In this document: piece by piece, positions 4,946-5,608 of the stretch
How positions within the stretch are numbered: the first letter of the stretch is position 1
How the letters are laid out: each line of letters starts with the position of its first letter
Assembly (NCBI GenBank): GCA_003175865.1
Contig: PSRF01000398.1
Location: 1-5,608 of the forward strand
Direction of reading: 5' to 3'
From: Blastocatellia bacterium
Lineage (GTDB): Bacteria > Acidobacteriota > Blastocatellia > Pyrinomonadales > Pyrinomonadaceae
Length of the DNA stretch: 5,608 nt
Made by a program: the position numbers and the translations under genes
Notes under the pieces: model-generated
What the model saw: the letters and a program-made list of their open reading frames with translations, nothing else
Told to the model about the DNA's origin: nothing
The model's database searches: none

Positions 4946-5608
4946 ATGGCCGAATCATTTTCAACTGACGCAGCACGCGAGTCGATACTGCAATCGATCC
5001 GATCGAACCTCGCCGCAAGTGCGCCGCATGATGCTCGTGAAGCACTGGGCCATCACGAACAAATGAAGCCTGTTGTAGTCGAGCCGAATGGAATCGGCCG
5101 CGACATATCACTTGCCGAGATGTTTAAGGAAAGCCTTGAAGCGGTTGACGGTCATTGCGTGATCGTCAAAAGTCAAGAAGAAGCATCTGAACAAATGACG
5201 CGAATACTCGCGCGACTTCAGCAGACAAAACTTCATGCGAAGCGACTTGCGATTTCGGACGATCCGGAAATTGAGCGCATAGTGCGGATGATGGATTTGG
5301 ATGTTGACGAGCTTGCGATTGTTCCTGACTCTAAAGAGATCTTTAACTTCGACGTCGGAATCTCGACAGCCCAGGCGGCTATCGCCGAAACCGGCACACT
5401 GGTACTCGATGCAACACGCGAACGTCATCGATTGGTATCCCTTGTGCCGCCAGTTCACATTGCGCTGGTTAATGCCGGCACAATACGCCAGACATTAGGC
5501 GAGACGTTAAGCGAACTACGGAATCGAGCCGGCGAGGTCAGTCGAGCAATTACTTTCATCACTGGCCCATCGCGCACTGCGGATATTGAACTGACCCTGG
5601 CAATTGGT
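4946..5608 (+). CDS. lutC: LutC-type L-lactate utilisation protein (LUD domain), 3' end outside the window
   Basis: An open frame of 221 residues that runs off the right edge. LutC is a cytoplasmic LUD-domain protein without Fe-S cysteines and is the third partner in oxidising L-lactate to pyruvate. Seen: GISTAQAAIAETGTLVLD at 138-155, the nucleotide-fold region shared with LutB; HRLVSLVPPVHIAL at 161-174; and TGPSRTADIELTLAIG at 206-221, the family's near-terminal signature. In homologues this is followed by a short HGP-containing tail, so about 15-25 residues are probably missing (B. subtilis LutC is about 240). ATG 4946 is the first ATG after an in-frame stop at 4925 and is preceded by GACTAAGTCAG, with no clear Shine-Dalgarno site. 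The lutA-lutB-lutC order is the standard one, and the genes probably form one operon despite the gap hairpins. Confidence 0.93.
   Translation, partial: MAESFSTDAARESILQSIRSNLAASAPHDAREALGHHEQMKPVVVEPNGIGRDISLAEMFKESLEAVDGHCVIVKSQEEASEQMTRILARLQQTKLHAKRLAISDDPEIERIVRMMDLDVDELAIVPDSKEIFNFDVGISTAQAAIAETGTLVLDATRERHRLVSLVPPVHIALVNAGTIRQTLGETLSELRNRAGEVSRAITFITGPSRTADIELTLAIG

Noticed and set aside
5108..5458. Minus-strand frame inside lutC
   Set aside because: It is antisense to clear LutC family motifs and has no recognisable domain or ribosome site.

Overview
The window carries five co-directional genes on the + strand. In order they are an extended short-chain dehydrogenase/epimerase (SDR), a zinc-dependent medium-chain alcohol dehydrogenase (MDR), and lutA, lutB and lutC, the three subunits of the iron-sulfur L-lactate oxidation complex. 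lutC runs off the right edge. The organism is a bacterium with moderate GC content and poor Shine-Dalgarno use: only the first gene has a plausible purine-rich ribosome site. LutA/B/C-type proteins, weak ribosome sites and heptamer-repeat spacers would fit an environmental lineage such as Planctomycetota, Acidobacteriota or a similar group, but nothing in the window fixes the phylum.

Layout: 1-59 is a leader with a 10-bp perfect palindrome just before the SDR gene (60-1022). Gap 1 (1023-1133) precedes the Zn-ADH gene (1134-2315). Gap 2 (2316-2477) precedes lutA (2478-3209). Gap 3 (3210-3374) precedes lutB (3375-4811). Gap 4 (4812-4945) precedes lutC (4946 to beyond 5608). There are no RNA genes, transposase genes or CRISPR arrays, and no gene-free stretch longer than about 170 bases.

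Function: LutA (two cysteine-rich CCG-type modules), LutB (LUD domain, ferredoxin-like Fe-S motifs, LutB-type C-terminus) and LutC (LUD domain) together oxidise L-lactate to pyruvate. The two dehydrogenases upstream suggest a catabolic cluster in which a sugar or polyol is oxidised on a route that ends in lactate. The oxidative L-fucose/L-rhamnose route, which ends in pyruvate plus L-lactate, is one candidate, but this is inference.

The most unusual feature is non-coding. Each of the four intergenic gaps is filled by a long, concentric, imperfect inverted repeat (about 99, 134, 180 and 100 bp). The left foot of each lies within about 20 bases of the upstream stop codon, and twice it includes that stop codon. 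The four differ in sequence: one is GC-rich, one is built of 7-bp CTTTGNN/CAAAGNN units on opposite strands, one has arms that are themselves palindromic, and one has a competing alternative helix. None is followed by a T-run. They therefore look like a repeated structural design rather than copies of one repeat family or ordinary terminators.
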